From Winogradskyella litoriviva (lineage in GTDB: Bacteria; Bacteroidota; Bacteroidia; Flavobacteriales; Flavobacteriaceae): 64,000 bases of DNA. This document shows, in pieces, positions 38,651 through 48,607 of this stretch. The position numbers and the translations under genes are program-made. The notes below the pieces were generated by a model that saw nothing but the letters and a program-made list of their open reading frames with translations, made no database searches and had not been told where the DNA came from. How positions within the stretch are numbered: the first letter of the stretch is position 1; each line of letters begins with the position of its first letter. The stretch is taken from NCBI RefSeq assembly GCF_013249065.1, contig NZ_JABRWQ010000004.1, positions 1 to 64,000 of the forward strand. Direction: 5' to 3'.

Positions 38651-39463
38651 ATGAAGAAAGGTTTATACATACTATTATTAAGTATTCTATTTGTTTCATG
38701 TAGCGATTTTCAGAAAACTTTAAAATCTGACGATACTGCAGCGAAGTTTGAAATGGCAGAAGAGCTTTATGATGCGCAGAAATGGGCAAAATCATATAGG
38801 TTGCTAGACCAAATACTTCAGAAGTATAGAGGAAAACCTCAAGCTGAAAAAATAACATTTATGCATGCTATGTGTTCTTACCATTTAGGTGATTATTACA
38901 TTGCAAGTTATCACTTAGATAAATTTACAGATGTATATCCTCAAAGTGAAAAGTTAGAACAAGCATCTTTTTTATCTGCTAAAGGCTATTATTTTAATTC
39001 GCCTGTTTACTCTAAAGAGCAAAAAGAAACCTTAGAGGCGATTGAAAAATTACAATTATTTATAAATGCGTACCCTAATTCACAATATTTAGGAGAAGCA
39101 AATACATTAGTAAAAGAATTAGATTTTAAACTAGAGAAAAAGGCATTCGAAATTGCTAAACAATATGATTTAATTAAAGATTATAAAGCTTCAATTAAAT
39201 CATTTAATAATTTTTTATTAGAATTTCCTGGGACTTCTCTTAGAAGTGAAGCATTTTTCTACAGACTTGATGCTGCTTACAATTTAGCGATTTTAAGTGT
39301 AGATTATTTAAAAGAAGATCGACTTAAAGAAGCCATAAGTTATTACAATGCATTAAAGAAATCCTATCCTAATTCTACAAATTTAGATAGTGCTAATTTA
39401 ATGAATGAAAGATTACAAGAAGAATTAAAGACATTTACTACAAATAAAGTTAAAACATTATAA
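38651..39463 (+). CDS. bamD: Outer membrane protein assembly factor BamD
   Basis: BamD is the essential lipoprotein partner of BamA in inserting outer-membrane barrels. From the chosen ATG it has 270 residues: lipoprotein signal MKKGLYILLLSILFVSC (Cys17), then five TPR-like helical pairs (for example AEELYDAQKWAKSYRLLDQI and FINAYPNSQYLGEANTL). A frame-open ATG 30 bases upstream lies in the promoter and would spoil the signal. Its stop overlaps the rpoZ start (TAATGATGG). It heads the bamD-rpoZ-coaBC-porD cluster typical of Bacteroidota. Confidence 0.93.
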   Translation: MKKGLYILLLSILFVSCSDFQKTLKSDDTAAKFEMAEELYDAQKWAKSYRLLDQILQKYRGKPQAEKITFMHAMCSYHLGDYYIASYHLDKFTDVYPQSEKLEQASFLSAKGYYFNSPVYSKEQKETLEAIEKLQLFINAYPNSQYLGEANTLVKELDFKLEKKAFEIAKQYDLIKDYKASIKSFNNFLLEFPGTSLRSEAFFYRLDAAYNLAILSVDYLKEDRLKEAISYYNALKKSYPNSTNLDSANLMNERLQEELKTFTTNKVKTL

Positions 39464-39792
39464 TGATGGATTTAAAAAAAACAGATGCACCAGTAAGTAC
39501 AGTTACTTATAACAGAAACGCAATTGATGCGCCTACAGATAATATCTATGAAGCAATTTCTGTGATTTCTAAGCGTGCAGAACAAATAAATACAGATATA
39601 AGACGTGAGTTAATAGATAAACTAGAAGAGTTTGCAACTTATAACGATAGTCTTGAAGAGATTTTTGAAAACAAAGAACAAATTGAAGTTTCTAAGTTTT
39701 ATGAGAAATTACCTAAGCCACATGCTTTAGCAGTTAAAGAATGGTTAGATGATAAAATTTATCACAGAAATACTGACGATCCACAGCCTTAA
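39463..39792 (+). CDS. rpoZ: RNA polymerase subunit omega (Bacteroidota RpoZ)
   Basis: A 109-residue protein of the RpoZ/omega family in its Bacteroidota form. The conserved core APTDNIYEAISVISKRAEQI and KLEEFATYNDSLEEIFENKEQI- type helices match; the usual proteobacterial N-terminus is replaced. It stabilises the beta' subunit. The first two codons are both ATG (39463 or 39466); the first overlaps the bamD stop. It lies between bamD and coaBC, the standard place for omega in this phylum (near coaBC, as rpoZ-coaBC in Firmicutes). Confidence 0.88.
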   Translation: MMDLKKTDAPVSTVTYNRNAIDAPTDNIYEAISVISKRAEQINTDIRRELIDKLEEFATYNDSLEEIFENKEQIEVSKFYEKLPKPHALAVKEWLDDKIYHRNTDDPQP

Positions 39793-39800
39793 ATAAAAGC

Positions 39801-41012
39801 ATGTCTATTTTAAAAGACAAAAATATTTTACTAGGTATTACCGCAGGTATTGCCGCATATAAATCTGCTAGTTTAGTCAGATTATTCATAAAAGCAGGTG
39901 CTAACGTTAAAATCGTTATGACACCTGCTTCTAAGGATTTTATAACACCACTTACACTTTCTACTTTATCTAAAAACCCTGTTTATTCCTCTTTCGTTAA
40001 TGATAAAGACGGAAATGGCGTATGGAATAGTCATGTAGATTTAGGACTTTGGGCAGACCTCTTTGTTATTGCTCCAGCCACTGCTAATACAATGGCTAAG
40101 ATGGCAACTGGAGTTTGTGATAATTTACTATTGGCCACTTATCTTTCTGCAAAATGTCCTGTTTACTTTGCACCAGCAATGGATTTAGATATGTATTTGC
40201 ACGAAACAACTAAAAGTTCTTTTGAAAAACTAATCTCATTTGGTAATAAGTTGATACCTGCAGGAACAGGTGAGCTTGCTAGTGGTTTGGTAGGTGAAGG
40301 TCGTATGTCAGAACCAGAAGATATTTTGGCATATATAAAGAAAGATATTTTAAATCAATTACCGCTAAGAGGAAAGCAGGTTTTAATAACAGCTGGTCCT
40401 ACTTACGAGGCTATAGATCCTGTACGTTTTATAGGAAATCATTCAAGTGGTAAAATGGGTTTTGAAATTGCAAAGGCAGCTTCAAATTTAGGTGCTGAGG
40501 TGACTTTAATTACGGGTCCAACACATCAAAATATAGTACATAATTTGGTAACTGTTATACCTGTGGTAAGCGCAGAGGAAATGTATAACAAAGTCCATTT
40601 ACATTATAAAACTGCCGATATAGCTATACTTTCTGCGGCTGTTGCTGATTACAGACCAAAAAATGTATCCGATCAGAAAATAAAAAAGAAGGATTCAACG
40701 TTTACTGTTGAGTTAGAAAAAACAAAGGACATTTTAAAATCACTCGGAGAGATAAAAACCAATCAATTTTTAATTGGGTTTGCCTTAGAAACAAATAATG
40801 AAATGGAGAATGCAATCGGGAAATTGAAATCTAAGAATTTAGATCTTATTGTGTTAAATTCATTGCAAGACAAAGGAGCTGGTTTTGGAGTATCCACAAA
40901 TAAAGTTACATTTATAACATCTTCTAACACCATTATAGAAAATGAATTAAAATCTAAGGCTGATGTGGCCAAAGATTTAATGCAACTAATATTAAAACAA
41001 ACGCATGCGTAG
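39801..41012 (+). CDS. coaBC: Bifunctional phosphopantothenoylcysteine decarboxylase/phosphopantothenate-cysteine ligase
   Basis: CoaBC adds cysteine to phosphopantothenate (CoaB half) and decarboxylates the product (CoaC half), making 4'-phosphopantetheine for coenzyme A. The 403-residue protein has the flavin-binding CoaC domain (1-185; GITAGIAAYKSASLVR, NSHVDLGLWADLFVIAPAT, FAPAMDLDMY) and the CoaB domain (187-403; VLITAGPTYEAIDPVRFIGN, SSGKMGFEIAKAA). It overlaps porD by eight bases. The last CoA step, coaE, is also in this window, 10 kb away. Confidence 0.97.
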   Translation: MSILKDKNILLGITAGIAAYKSASLVRLFIKAGANVKIVMTPASKDFITPLTLSTLSKNPVYSSFVNDKDGNGVWNSHVDLGLWADLFVIAPATANTMAKMATGVCDNLLLATYLSAKCPVYFAPAMDLDMYLHETTKSSFEKLISFGNKLIPAGTGELASGLVGEGRMSEPEDILAYIKKDILNQLPLRGKQVLITAGPTYEAIDPVRFIGNHSSGKMGFEIAKAASNLGAEVTLITGPTHQNIVHNLVTVIPVVSAEEMYNKVHLHYKTADIAILSAAVADYRPKNVSDQKIKKKDSTFTVELEKTKDILKSLGEIKTNQFLIGFALETNNEMENAIGKLKSKNLDLIVLNSLQDKGAGFGVSTNKVTFITSSNTIIENELKSKADVAKDLMQLILKQTHA

Positions 41013-41892
41013 ATTAATTCTTTTATTTGCTTTTTTATTTTCAGCAGTAGGGTTTTCTCAAGAACTAAATTGTACTGTTAATGTTATTGCTCAGCAAACA
41101 GGCAATGAGAATGACATAATTTTTAAAACTTTAGAAAAACAATTAACAGAGTTTATAAATAATACAAAATGGACAGATAAGACTTTTAAGCAAAATGAGC
41201 TTATTAATTGTAGTATGGTTATAAATGTGAAAGAAAACAATAACGATATGTTTTCTGCCTCTTTACAAGTGTCTTCTTCTCGTCCTATTTTTAACTCAAC
41301 TTACAGTTCGCCAATATTTAATTATAATGACAAAGATTTTAACTTTCAATATTTAGAGTTTCAAAATTTAGTTTTTAATGAGACACAGTTTGAATCTAAT
41401 TTAATTTCAGTATTAGCTTTCCATGTTTATATGATTTTAGGGATGGATGCAGACTCTTTTGAGTTAAATGGTGGAGATGATTATTTTGAGCAAGCTCAAA
41501 CTATAGCTAATTATTCGCAACAGCTTAATGGTCAAGGTTGGAAATTAGAAGATGGTTTACAATCACGTTTTGCCTTAATAAATAGTTTAATGTCTCCAAC
41601 ATATAGTGGTATACGCTCTGCGATCTATAAATATCATATTGAAGGTTTAGATATTATGAATGAAAACTTAAAGGAAGGGAAAAACAATATTATTTCTGTT
41701 TTTAATGATTTAAAAAAGGTACATAATTCTCGTCCTAATTCTTTCTTAATGCGTGTTTTCTTTGATGCAAAGGCAGATGAAATTACAGATATTCTCTCTG
41801 GTGGACCAAACGTTAATATATCTAATGCTAAAGATATTTTAGATAAAATAGCACCAATGTATTCCCAAAAGTGGCGAAATATAAAGAATTAA
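41005..41892 (+). CDS. porD: Type IX secretion protein PorD (DUF4835)
   Basis: A 295-residue exported protein, signal peptide 1-18 (ends GFSQ). It matches DUF4835, the family of PorD, an envelope component linked to the type IX secretion system of Bacteroidota. Family-typical sequence includes LNCTVNVIAQQTG at the mature N-terminus, SSSRPIFNSTYSSPIFNYND and AFHVYMILGMDADSFELNGGD. It lies in its conserved place between coaBC (overlap eight bases) and recN. At least two proteins with T9SS sorting domains are encoded in this window, consistent with an active system. Confidence 0.9.
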   Translation: MRRLILLFAFLFSAVGFSQELNCTVNVIAQQTGNENDIIFKTLEKQLTEFINNTKWTDKTFKQNELINCSMVINVKENNNDMFSASLQVSSSRPIFNSTYSSPIFNYNDKDFNFQYLEFQNLVFNETQFESNLISVLAFHVYMILGMDADSFELNGGDDYFEQAQTIANYSQQLNGQGWKLEDGLQSRFALINSLMSPTYSGIRSAIYKYHIEGLDIMNENLKEGKNNIISVFNDLKKVHNSRPNSFLMRVFFDAKADEITDILSGGPNVNISNAKDILDKIAPMYSQKWRNIKN

Positions 41893-42000
41893 GATTTTAC
41901 AATATTACTGCTGTAGTATAAAAGAATTCTTAATATTTTTCTTTCTAGTTATTATTTTAAAATCTTAATTACTTAATTTGTATTACTAAATTATAAACGG

Positions 42001-43653
42001 TTGTTAACATCACTTTACATAAAGAATTACGCCCTAATTGACGAGTTAAACGTAACGTTTAATAACGGTCTAACCATTATTACAGGAGAAACTGGAGCAG
42101 GTAAATCTATTTTGTTAGGTGGTTTGTCTTTAGTTTTAGGGAAACGCGCAGATTTAAGTCAGGTAAAAAACACCAAAGAGAAATGCATAATAGAGGCTGT
42201 TTTTGATGTTGCTAATTACGATTTAAAAGCGCTGTTTAAAGCATTAGACTTAGATTACGATGTGCAAACCATTATTAGGCGCGAAATTTTACCATCAGGA
42301 AAATCTAGAGCATTTATTAATGATACACCTACCAATTTAGAAAACTTAATTGCATTGAGCAGTTATCTAATAGATATTCATTCGCAACAGCAAACTCAGC
42401 AGTTAACACAAGATGATTATCAGTTTAAAGTTATTGATGCTTTGGCTGATAATGAATTAAATCTCAAAGAATTTTCAAATCGATTAACGGACTATAAAAC
42501 ACTTCAAAAGAAATTAGAAGAATTAAAGCAGTCTAAAGCCGAATTAATAAAAGAATACGATTACAATCTGTTTTTATCTAAAGAATTGAATGAAATTAAT
42601 TTAGAAAAAATAAATATTGAAGAATTAGAAGCACAATACGAAGAACTTAATAATGTTGAAATTATAGCAGAAAAATTAGGAAGTGCCAAAACAATATTAA
42701 ATGCGGAAACTCTGGGTGTTGTGGATCAAGTTAATTTGGTTAAACAAGAGCTGTCAAAAATTGCAAACTTTGGAAAATCATACGATGCTTTAAGAGAGCG
42801 CATGGTAAGTATTAGTATAGAAATCGATGATATATTAGTAGAACTTGACGACTTAGAAGAGAATTTATCATCTGACCCACAAGAATTAGAACGTGTTGGG
42901 AGTAAACTTCAAATTATAAATAATTTATTTCAAAAACATTCCGTTGTAGATATTAATGAATTATTAGAAATTAAAAATAATTTACAATCTAAAATTGATA
43001 ATACAGAAAGTTTAGATGAAACAATAATTCAAAAAGAACAAGAAGTTTTAAAATTAAACGAAAAACTTAATGAAATTGCCTTAAAAATTCATAAAAAAAG
43101 GAAAAAGGTGATTCCTGTATTTGTTTCAAAATTAGAAGCAATACTATCTGATTTAGGTATGCCAAATGCTAAATTTAAAGTAGAATTAGAAACTATTGCT
43201 AAATTTTCTAAAAATGGAAAAGATAATCTGCAGTTTCTGTTTATGGCCAATAAAGGGTCTAGTTTTAACGAATTAAAAAAATCTGCCTCAGGAGGAGAAC
43301 TTTCGCGTATAATGTTGGCTATAAAATCTATTTTGGCAGAATATATTCAGCTACCTTCTATAATGTTTGATGAAATAGATACAGGTGTTTCTGGTGAGAT
43401 TTCAAATAAAATGGGAGAAATTATGAAGCAAATGAGCGGAAAAATGCAAGTGTTTACTATAACACATTTACCCCAAATTGCGGCTAAAGGTAACTCGCAT
43501 TTCAAAGTATTTAAAACGGATATTGAAGATATAACACATACACAACTTAAAAAGCTAAATGAAGAAGAACGTATTGTAGAAATTGCACAAATGTTGGGTG
43601 GTTTTGATATAACTGATTCTGCAATGGCTCATGCAAAGCAATTATTAAATTAA
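42001..43653 (+). CDS. recN: DNA repair protein RecN
   Basis: RecN is an SMC-like ATPase acting on double-strand breaks. The 550-residue protein has Walker A ITGETGAGKSILLGG (about 29-43), long coiled coils with a turn (about 155-365) and the signature ASGGELSRIMLAIKSI plus FDEIDTGVSGEIS near the C-terminus. The start codon is TTG: no ATG or GTG lies between it and the upstream in-frame stop, and it gives the family-typical N-terminus LTSLYIKNYALID. It follows porD by about 110 bases and precedes fabI by 53. Confidence 0.95.
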   Translation: MLTSLYIKNYALIDELNVTFNNGLTIITGETGAGKSILLGGLSLVLGKRADLSQVKNTKEKCIIEAVFDVANYDLKALFKALDLDYDVQTIIRREILPSGKSRAFINDTPTNLENLIALSSYLIDIHSQQQTQQLTQDDYQFKVIDALADNELNLKEFSNRLTDYKTLQKKLEELKQSKAELIKEYDYNLFLSKELNEINLEKINIEELEAQYEELNNVEIIAEKLGSAKTILNAETLGVVDQVNLVKQELSKIANFGKSYDALRERMVSISIEIDDILVELDDLEENLSSDPQELERVGSKLQIINNLFQKHSVVDINELLEIKNNLQSKIDNTESLDETIIQKEQEVLKLNEKLNEIALKIHKKRKKVIPVFVSKLEAILSDLGMPNAKFKVELETIAKFSKNGKDNLQFLFMANKGSSFNELKKSASGGELSRIMLAIKSILAEYIQLPSIMFDEIDTGVSGEISNKMGEIMKQMSGKMQVFTITHLPQIAAKGNSHFKVFKTDIEDITHTQLKKLNEEERIVEIAQMLGGFDITDSAMAHAKQLLN

Positions 43654-43706
43654 GATTGTTATATTAAAAAAATCAACCATAAATAAACCAACTAAAATAT
43701 ATAAGT

Positions 43707-44525
43707 ATGTCATATAATTTACTAAAAGGAAAAAGAGGAATAATATTTGGAGCATTAGATGAGAATTCCATAGCTTGGAAAACAGCTGTTCGGGTACACG
43801 AAGAAGGAGGAGTTTTTGTATTAACAAATGCACCTGTCGCAATGAGAATGGGACAAATAAATGAATTGGCAGAAAAAACAGGTTCTCAAATTATACCAGC
43901 AGATGCAACTTCTGAAGAAGATTTGCAGAATTTAGTAGAAAAATCTATGGAAATCTTAGGAGGTAAAATTGATTTTGTTTTGCATTCTATTGGTATGTCT
44001 ATTAATGTTAGAAAAGGAAAGCATTATACAGACCAAAATTATGCATGGACACAAAAAGGAACAGATGTTTCTGCAATGTCTTTTCATAAAGTAATGCAAA
44101 CTCTTTATAAGGCAGATGCCATGAATGAATGGGGAAGTATTGTAGCTTTAACTTATATGGCTGCACAACGTGTATTTCCAGATTATAATGATATGGCAGA
44201 TAATAAAGCCTACTTAGAAAGTATTGCTCGTAGTTTTGGTTATTTCTTTGGAAGAGATAAAAATGTTAGAGTAAATACTATATCGCAATCACCAACGCCA
44301 ACTACAGCTGGTTCTGGCGTTAAAGGTTTTGATGGTTTTATAGCATATGCAGAGAAAATGTCACCCTTAGGAAATGCAACTGCAATGGATTGTGCTAATT
44401 ACACCATAACATTGTTTAGTGATTTAACAAAACGTGTTACACTCCAAAACCTTTATAATGATGGAGGGTTTAGTAATATGGGAGTAAGTGATGCAGTGAT
44501 AGATACTTTTGTAGAGAATCAATAA
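43707..44525 (+). CDS. fabI: Enoyl-[acyl-carrier-protein] reductase [NADH]
   Basis: FabI performs the last reduction of each fatty-acid elongation round. The 272-residue SDR protein has the divergent FabI nucleotide loop (GIIFGALDENSIAW), LHSIGMSINVRKGKHYTD and a Tyr-x6-Lys pair in DYNDMADNKAYLES. The motif ISQSPTPTTAGSGVKGFDG includes the substrate loop; the extra residues relative to E. coli FabI are normal for Bacteroidota. It follows recN by 53 bases and ends in a terminator; the shared operon is likely but not certain. Confidence 0.95.
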   Translation: MSYNLLKGKRGIIFGALDENSIAWKTAVRVHEEGGVFVLTNAPVAMRMGQINELAEKTGSQIIPADATSEEDLQNLVEKSMEILGGKIDFVLHSIGMSINVRKGKHYTDQNYAWTQKGTDVSAMSFHKVMQTLYKADAMNEWGSIVALTYMAAQRVFPDYNDMADNKAYLESIARSFGYFFGRDKNVRVNTISQSPTPTTAGSGVKGFDGFIAYAEKMSPLGNATAMDCANYTITLFSDLTKRVTLQNLYNDGGFSNMGVSDAVIDTFVENQ

Positions 44526-44547
44526 GTTATTAAATTTAATATTAAAT

Positions 44548-44579
44548 AAAAGCCGTTTCATTTAAATGTAACGGCTTTT
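44548..44579 (+). terminator. fabI terminator
   Basis: Stem AAAAGCCGTT / AACGGCTTTT with a 12-base loop, followed by a T-rich run. It lies 23 bases after the fabI stop and ends the recN-fabI transcript. Confidence 0.85.
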
Positions 44580-44765
44580 ATTTTTTTTGAATTTACCGAA
44601 ATTTGATAATTAATAATAATAGAGTTCAATTAAAATTTATCTATTATGTTAATTGATGTTTCTTGTCGTGATTTTTTACATTTTATCGATTTGAAAGTTA
44701 AACATCCGTATCTTCTAAAGAATTAACATATTTTTAAAGAATTACTAACTTTTAATCCATTTTAC

Positions 44766-47700
44766 ATGAAAAAAATTACAATAATGCTATTTGCGTTGGT
44801 TGCTTTTTGTTGGCAATCTAATGCGCAAATTTTTATTCAAGAAAGTCTAGATTCTGGTTTCCCAGCAGGATGGACACAAGTAAGTTATTTTACTAGTACA
44901 GCTGAAGCTTATTTGTGTGAAGGATCAGGGAACATCGCTGATAACATGTTCAGTTCAGCATCAAATGATGGTTCTTTTACATCACCAAATTATGTTGGAG
45001 GTTCAAACGGAACAGATACTACGGTTGAATTTCAATGGTTGGCGAGACCATATTTAACTAATGCTGTTGATTATATTATTTATGTAGAATACTCTACTGA
45101 TGATGGTGCTGCTTGGAATTCAATTTCGTCTTTTGGAGTTACAGAAACTACGGCTTGTTCGCAATACTCTGAAACTATACCAGCAGCAAGTTTGCCAAGT
45201 GGCTCTGATTTTAAATTTAGAATTAGAGGAGAGTGGCAAAGTGGAGATAGTTATTTTTATTTAGATAATTTATCTGTAACTCAAGTTATCGCTAATGCCC
45301 CAGATTGTCCTACAAATATTGTAGCTTCAGCTGATGCAAGTTGCGGAAATTTCGATGTTCCAATTACATGGGATTCAACGGCCACAGCAACAGGATATAA
45401 AATTTCTGTAGGTACCACTGCTGGAGGAACAGATATTGAAAATGCAACAGATTTAGGTAATGCTACATCTTATACACTTTCTAATACTGCTTTAAGTACA
45501 GATTATTATTATACTGTTATAGCTTATAATGATTTAGGCGATTCTACAGGCTGTTCTGAAATGTCATTTACAACAGGTGCTAACGAGTGCTATTGTGATC
45601 CTTCTTCTGAAAATACAAATACTACAACTTTAATAAGTGACTTTGTTACAACAGGAGGTGATGATAATATCTCAAATACTGCAACTGGTTTATCTGTTGG
45701 TCATTATGAGAGTTTTTATGATACTCATTTTGTTTCTAGTTTTGCGGATGGACAATTTGATTTCAGTGTTACTATTGAAGGAGGTACAGTTGGTTGTGCA
45801 ATTTGGGTAGATTGGAATTCTGACTATGTTTATGATGTAGCTACAGAAACAGTTTTTAATACTACAAGTTATGGAAATGGTCCGTTTACCGGAACAGTTA
45901 CAATTCCTACGGGAACAGCTAATGGTGATTATTACATGCGAGTAATGATAGATTGGAATGATGCTAATCCTTCAGCTGATGCTAGTGATGATGCTTGTAC
46001 ACTTAATTCAGGTAGAGGTGAAGTTGAAGATTATAAAATTACTGTAATCGATGCACCTAGTTGTCTTCCACCTACAGATTTATTGGTTTCAGCAATAGGT
46101 TCAGACCAAGTAGATTTAGAATGGACAGAAAATGGTACAGCATCATTATATAATGTTGAAGTAGTAGCAGAAGGAGCTGAGCCAACAGGTACAGCTACAG
46201 ATTTAGGTGTTTCTAATCCATATACAAAAACTGGTTTAACACCTGTAACAATGTATGATTATTATGTTCAAGCAGATTGCGGTGGAGGTGATGTGAGCGC
46301 ATGGTCTGGCCCTTATACTTTTATGACAGGTTGTACTGCTTATGCAGCTCCATATATGGAGAATTTTGATGAAGTTTCTTCTTCAGAAGTACCTGCATGT
46401 TGGTCAACGATTGTAAATTCTACATCAGAATATGCTACTGTGCTTACAAATACTACACAAGCTGTTTCGGATCCGAATTCTATGCGTTTCTATAACTCTG
46501 GAGATACAGATGCAGAATTAATTTTAGTATCACCTAATTTTAGTGATGACTTTACATTAAATAGAGTTCGTTTTTCTGCGAGAGATGCTGATGCAAATGA
46601 TTTTATTGTTGGTACTATAACAGACCCAACAGATGCAAGTACATTTACAGCATTTCAAACGATTACGTTAACTTCAACACATACAGAGTATTCAGTAAAT
46701 TTTGATACTTATACAGGTACTGATGAATACATTGCTCTAAGAATGGTGCCATCTGGAACGTATGATTACACTTATGTAGATAATTTTAATTGGGAGGCTA
46801 TTCCTAGTTGTTTAGAACCTTCAGATTTAGTACTTACAGGATTTACAGCAACATCAGCAGATATTGCTTGGACAATTGGAGATTCAGAAACACTTTGGGA
46901 TATTGAATTAGTTGATATTACAAATGGTGGATCTGTTACAGGAACAGCAACGTCTACCGATGTAACAAACCCATATACAATAGAATCTTTAACTGCTAAT
47001 ACTGATTATGAAGTATATGTTAGAGCAAATTGTGGTGATAGTTATAGCCCTTGGGTTGGTCCGTTATCTTTCTTTACAGGATATTGTTCATCAGTACCTT
47101 CAAGTAATGATGGTGATGGTATTTCAAATCTTCAAGTTGGTTCTGTAGATTTTGCAAGTGGTGGTGATATTACATATGAAGATTTTACTGGTTCTCCAGT
47201 AGATTTGGCTGCTGGTATTAACTCAAATGTTCAGATTACATTTGTAACAGGTTATACTTATGGTACAAATATTTGGATTGATTTTGATGATGATTTAGTA
47301 TTTGATGCTTCAGATTTAGTTTTTACAGGTGAATCAACAAACGCTAATCCAACAACATTAGATGCATCATTTACTATGCCAGCAGGTGCTAATTTAGGTC
47401 AGCATAGAATGCGTATTGTAACAGATGATTCTAATTCTAATGCTACAGACCCATGTAATAGCTCTACCTATGGTGTAACAATGGATGTAGATATTAATAT
47501 TATTGAAGCATCTTGTGCACCTGCAGAAGCAACAGCTACAATTGTATCTGATTGTGATAATAATCAATTTTCAATAGATGTTGATGTTACAGCTTTAGGT
47601 GATGGTACTCCAGAACTTTATGATGGCACAAATACGTATGCTGTTTCAGGTTTAGGAGTTATAACAGTTGGTCCTTATACCAGTGGTACTAGTGTTGACT

Positions 47701-48440
47701 TAAATATTTTACATGGTACAGATAATACTTGTGATTTATTTGTAGGATCTTTTGTTTACGATTGTCCTCCTTTAAATGATGATTGTTTAGGAGCATTTTC
47801 TGTTACTGTAGAAAATGAAATAGCAGATTTTGCATCTGCAACTCAAATTCAAGGCTCAATAGCTGCAGCTACAGATTCAGGTGTTGCTGCTTGTGCAGGA
47901 ACTTCAAATGATGATGTATGGTTTAGTTTTGTTGCAACTGCAACGGACATTAATATTGATGTAACTGATGATTTTGATGGTGTAATAGAGCTATTTAGTG
48001 GAGAATGTGGTAGTTTAGTATCTGTAGAATGTGATGATTATGATGTTACTTTTGGTAATCCAAGAATTAGCCGTACTGATTTTGTAGTTGGTGAAACTTA
48101 CTACTTAAGAGTTTTCTATTATTATGCAACTACGTCTTCAGCATCAGATTTTACATTGGCAATTTGGTCAGAATCTGAAGAAGCATTATCTATTGATAAT
48201 TTCGAAAACGAAACAGCTTTCTCATACTATCCTAACCCAGTTAAAAATACATTAACTTTAAATGCTCAAAATACAATAGAGCAAGTTTCAATGTATAATA
48301 TGCTAGGTCAAGAAGTATTAAGAGCTATGCCTAATACTATTGATAGTGAATTAGACATGTCTCAGTTACAGACAGGGACTTATTTTGTAAAAGTTACTAT
48401 TGCAAATGTTACTAAAACAATTAAAGTGATTAAGCAATAA
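44766..48440 (+). CDS. Large T9SS-secreted multidomain surface protein (Fn3/GEVED)
   Basis: A 1224-residue exported protein. Order: signal peptide 1-20; a choice-of-anchor/MAM-like beta domain (about 25-175); Fn3 (about 177-270); GEVED-type domain with WVDWNSDYVYD and RGEVEDYKI (about 275-435); Fn3 (about 437-520); second MAM-like domain (about 525-680); Fn3 (about 680-775); second GEVED (about 775-920); a Cys-bearing linker; a pre-peptidase-like sandwich (about 1000-1140); and a type A T9SS sorting domain (YYPNPVKNTLTLN ... QTGTYFVKVT). It is acidic and Thr/Ser-rich, as expected for a surface adhesin or filament. The target is unknown. It is monocistronic. Confidence 0.9.
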   Translation: MKKITIMLFALVAFCWQSNAQIFIQESLDSGFPAGWTQVSYFTSTAEAYLCEGSGNIADNMFSSASNDGSFTSPNYVGGSNGTDTTVEFQWLARPYLTNAVDYIIYVEYSTDDGAAWNSISSFGVTETTACSQYSETIPAASLPSGSDFKFRIRGEWQSGDSYFYLDNLSVTQVIANAPDCPTNIVASADASCGNFDVPITWDSTATATGYKISVGTTAGGTDIENATDLGNATSYTLSNTALSTDYYYTVIAYNDLGDSTGCSEMSFTTGANECYCDPSSENTNTTTLISDFVTTGGDDNISNTATGLSVGHYESFYDTHFVSSFADGQFDFSVTIEGGTVGCAIWVDWNSDYVYDVATETVFNTTSYGNGPFTGTVTIPTGTANGDYYMRVMIDWNDANPSADASDDACTLNSGRGEVEDYKITVIDAPSCLPPTDLLVSAIGSDQVDLEWTENGTASLYNVEVVAEGAEPTGTATDLGVSNPYTKTGLTPVTMYDYYVQADCGGGDVSAWSGPYTFMTGCTAYAAPYMENFDEVSSSEVPACWSTIVNSTSEYATVLTNTTQAVSDPNSMRFYNSGDTDAELILVSPNFSDDFTLNRVRFSARDADANDFIVGTITDPTDASTFTAFQTITLTSTHTEYSVNFDTYTGTDEYIALRMVPSGTYDYTYVDNFNWEAIPSCLEPSDLVLTGFTATSADIAWTIGDSETLWDIELVDITNGGSVTGTATSTDVTNPYTIESLTANTDYEVYVRANCGDSYSPWVGPLSFFTGYCSSVPSSNDGDGISNLQVGSVDFASGGDITYEDFTGSPVDLAAGINSNVQITFVTGYTYGTNIWIDFDDDLVFDASDLVFTGESTNANPTTLDASFTMPAGANLGQHRMRIVTDDSNSNATDPCNSSTYGVTMDVDINIIEASCAPAEATATIVSDCDNNQFSIDVDVTALGDGTPELYDGTNTYAVSGLGVITVGPYTSGTSVDLNILHGTDNTCDLFVGSFVYDCPPLNDDCLGAFSVTVENEIADFASATQIQGSIAAATDSGVAACAGTSNDDVWFSFVATATDINIDVTDDFDGVIELFSGECGSLVSVECDDYDVTFGNPRISRTDFVVGETYYLRVFYYYATTSSASDFTLAIWSESEEALSIDNFENETAFSYYPNPVKNTLTLNAQNTIEQVSMYNMLGQEVLRAMPNTIDSELDMSQLQTGTYFVKVTIANVTKTIKVIKQ

Positions 48441-48462
48441 TAGCCTAATCCAAATAATTATT

Positions 48463-48490
48463 AAAAAGCCGCTTTTTAGCGGCTTTTTTT
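48463..48490 (+). terminator. Terminator of the large T9SS protein gene
   Basis: Stem AAAAAGCCGCT / AGCGGCTTTTT with a 4-base loop and a T8 tail, 22 bases after the stop codon. The arms resemble, but do not equal, those of the fabI terminator. Confidence 0.9.
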
Positions 48491-48593
48491 GTTCCTTATT
48501 TTAACAATAATGTGCTGCTGTTATCTTTATATAAGTCTAAAGATAATTTTTATTTAAGCTACTCTTAGCATTAATTTTTGTGTTAGGTTTAAT

Positions 48594-48601
48594 TACCTTT
48601 G
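48594..48601 (+). promoter_or_regulatory. Glycosyltransferase-operon -7 box close to the ATG
   Basis: TACCTTTG matches TAnnTTTG and ends only six bases before the ATG at 48608. Transcription would begin at or next to the start codon, suggesting a leaderless or near-leaderless mRNA. The -33 element is not at the ideal distance (TTTTTG at 48575-48580 is too close). Confidence 0.45.
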
Positions 48602-48607
48602 TAACTT

